Below, one piece after another: positions 5,900-6,129 of a stretch of DNA of 6,129 nt. The stretch's first letter is position 1; the number at the start of each line of letters is the position of its first letter. The stretch is from JAXIPB01 sp045403155 (lineage in GTDB: Bacteria > Actinomycetota > Actinomycetes > Mycobacteriales > Micromonosporaceae), in NCBI GenBank assembly GCA_045403155.1, contig JAXIPB010000086.1, forward strand, positions 1 through 6,129, read 5' to 3'. The notes beneath the pieces were generated by a model. It saw only the letters and a list, made by a program, of their open reading frames with translations. It did not search any database and was not told the origin of the DNA. The position numbers and the translations under genes were made by a program.

Positions 5900-6091
5900 G
5901 CGCTGCCGAGCTCGTGGTCGTCCGTTCGTGGGCCGGCCACCCATGATCGGCGCGACTGTCCAACACTCGCCCGGGTGGCCTCGACAGAACCGGGCAACTG
6001 ACCGGAAAACAACACCTTAGCCGGACGCGGGTTATCGCCCCGGGGGTTGGCGTTTCCGGGGTTGGGTCGCGAGTTTTGGGCTAGGCGTGGG

Positions 6092-6129
6092 CTAGGCGGC
6101 TGTGGCTATGTCGAGTGGGGTGATGGCGA
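6092..6129 (-). CDS. Possible 3' end of a minus-strand gene (partial, cut by window end)
   Basis: Read on the minus strand, the frame entering at 6127 gives AITPLDIATAA followed by TAG at 6094-6092, with most codons ending in C. That would be a plausible C-terminus of a convergent gene, and the repeat-rich region before it would then be a shared terminator zone. Eleven codons are far too few to be sure or to identify a family. Confidence 0.2.
   Translation of the reverse strand, partial: AITPLDIATAA

Larger units (their letters stand above)
5753..6091. other. Intergenic region without a recognisable gene
   Basis: After the hydrolase stop this stretch holds the AAGATCCC array, the 5827-5858 and 5877-5899 inverted repeats and a further exact CATGATCGGCG copy at 5942-5952. 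From about 5953 to 6075 I see only weak signals: a widely spaced CCGGAAA (6002-6008) and TTTCCGG (6053-6059) pair, and a short direct repeat GGGCTAGGCG at 6078-6087 and 6089-6098. No coding frame with family motifs and no convincing promoter were found. The extended minus-strand reading frame covering part of it is mostly repeat-derived or antisense sequence. Confidence 0.65.

Noticed and set aside
4451..5944. Long minus-strand open frame across the hydrolase and both repeat arrays
   Set aside because: It is antisense to a clear nitrilase-family gene. Its repetitive parts (VPAYGR-like and GGGSWR-like) are just translations of the tandem arrays, which contain few stops in that direction.
6002..6059. 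CCGGAAA / TTTCCGG as insertion sequence ends
   Set aside because: The arms are only 7 bases, 44 bases apart, with no transposase between them and no target duplication seen.
6108..6129. Plus-strand ATG at 6108 as the start of a new gene
   Set aside because: Only seven codons are visible (MSSGVMA) with no good ribosome site upstream, so there is no support beyond an open frame.

Overview
The window is very GC-rich, with codons ending mostly in G or C and tight ATGA gene overlaps, which suggests a high-GC actinobacterium. The cluster of GATC and GATCATG repeats after the last gene looks to me like intergenic sequence from Micromonosporaceae, but that is an impression from memory and weak evidence for a taxon.

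Layout. A possible upstream gene ends at 70. Four plus-strand genes follow, each overlapping the next by ATGA: a CoxM-like FAD subunit (67-1011), a CoxS-like [2Fe-2S] subunit (1008-1520), a CoxL-like molybdenum catalytic subunit (1517-4024) and a CoxG-like SRPBCC protein with a C-terminal membrane anchor (4021-4719). A 136-base spacer, largely an 18-bp tandem repeat array, leads to a nitrilase-superfamily hydrolase (4856-5752). After its stop come a second tandem array (AAGATCCC units) and a set of GATCATG inverted repeats, then sequence with no clear gene up to the window end, where a minus-strand gene may finish.

How the genes work together. The first three encode a complete xanthine oxidase-family (molybdenum hydroxylase) enzyme. 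Electrons would pass from the molybdenum site through two [2Fe-2S] clusters to FAD. The large subunit has PYRGAGR where form I CO dehydrogenases have AYxCSFR, so the catalytic cysteine of true CO dehydrogenase is absent. It is better called a CoxL-related hydroxylase of unknown substrate. The tail-anchored CoxG-like protein would tie the enzyme to the membrane and, by analogy with reported CoxG function, to the quinone pool. The nitrilase-like hydrolase could act on an amide, nitrile or carbamoyl product. A pathway for a nitrogen-containing compound, possibly a heterocycle, is a reasonable inference but unproven. No maturation (CoxD/E/F, XdhC), transport or regulatory gene is visible here.

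The most unusual feature is the placement of short tandem repeats at gene 3' ends. One is in frame at the C-terminus of the FAD subunit, one starts at the coxG-like stop codon, and one starts at the hydrolase stop codon. I see no rRNA, tRNA, CRISPR array or complete insertion sequence.
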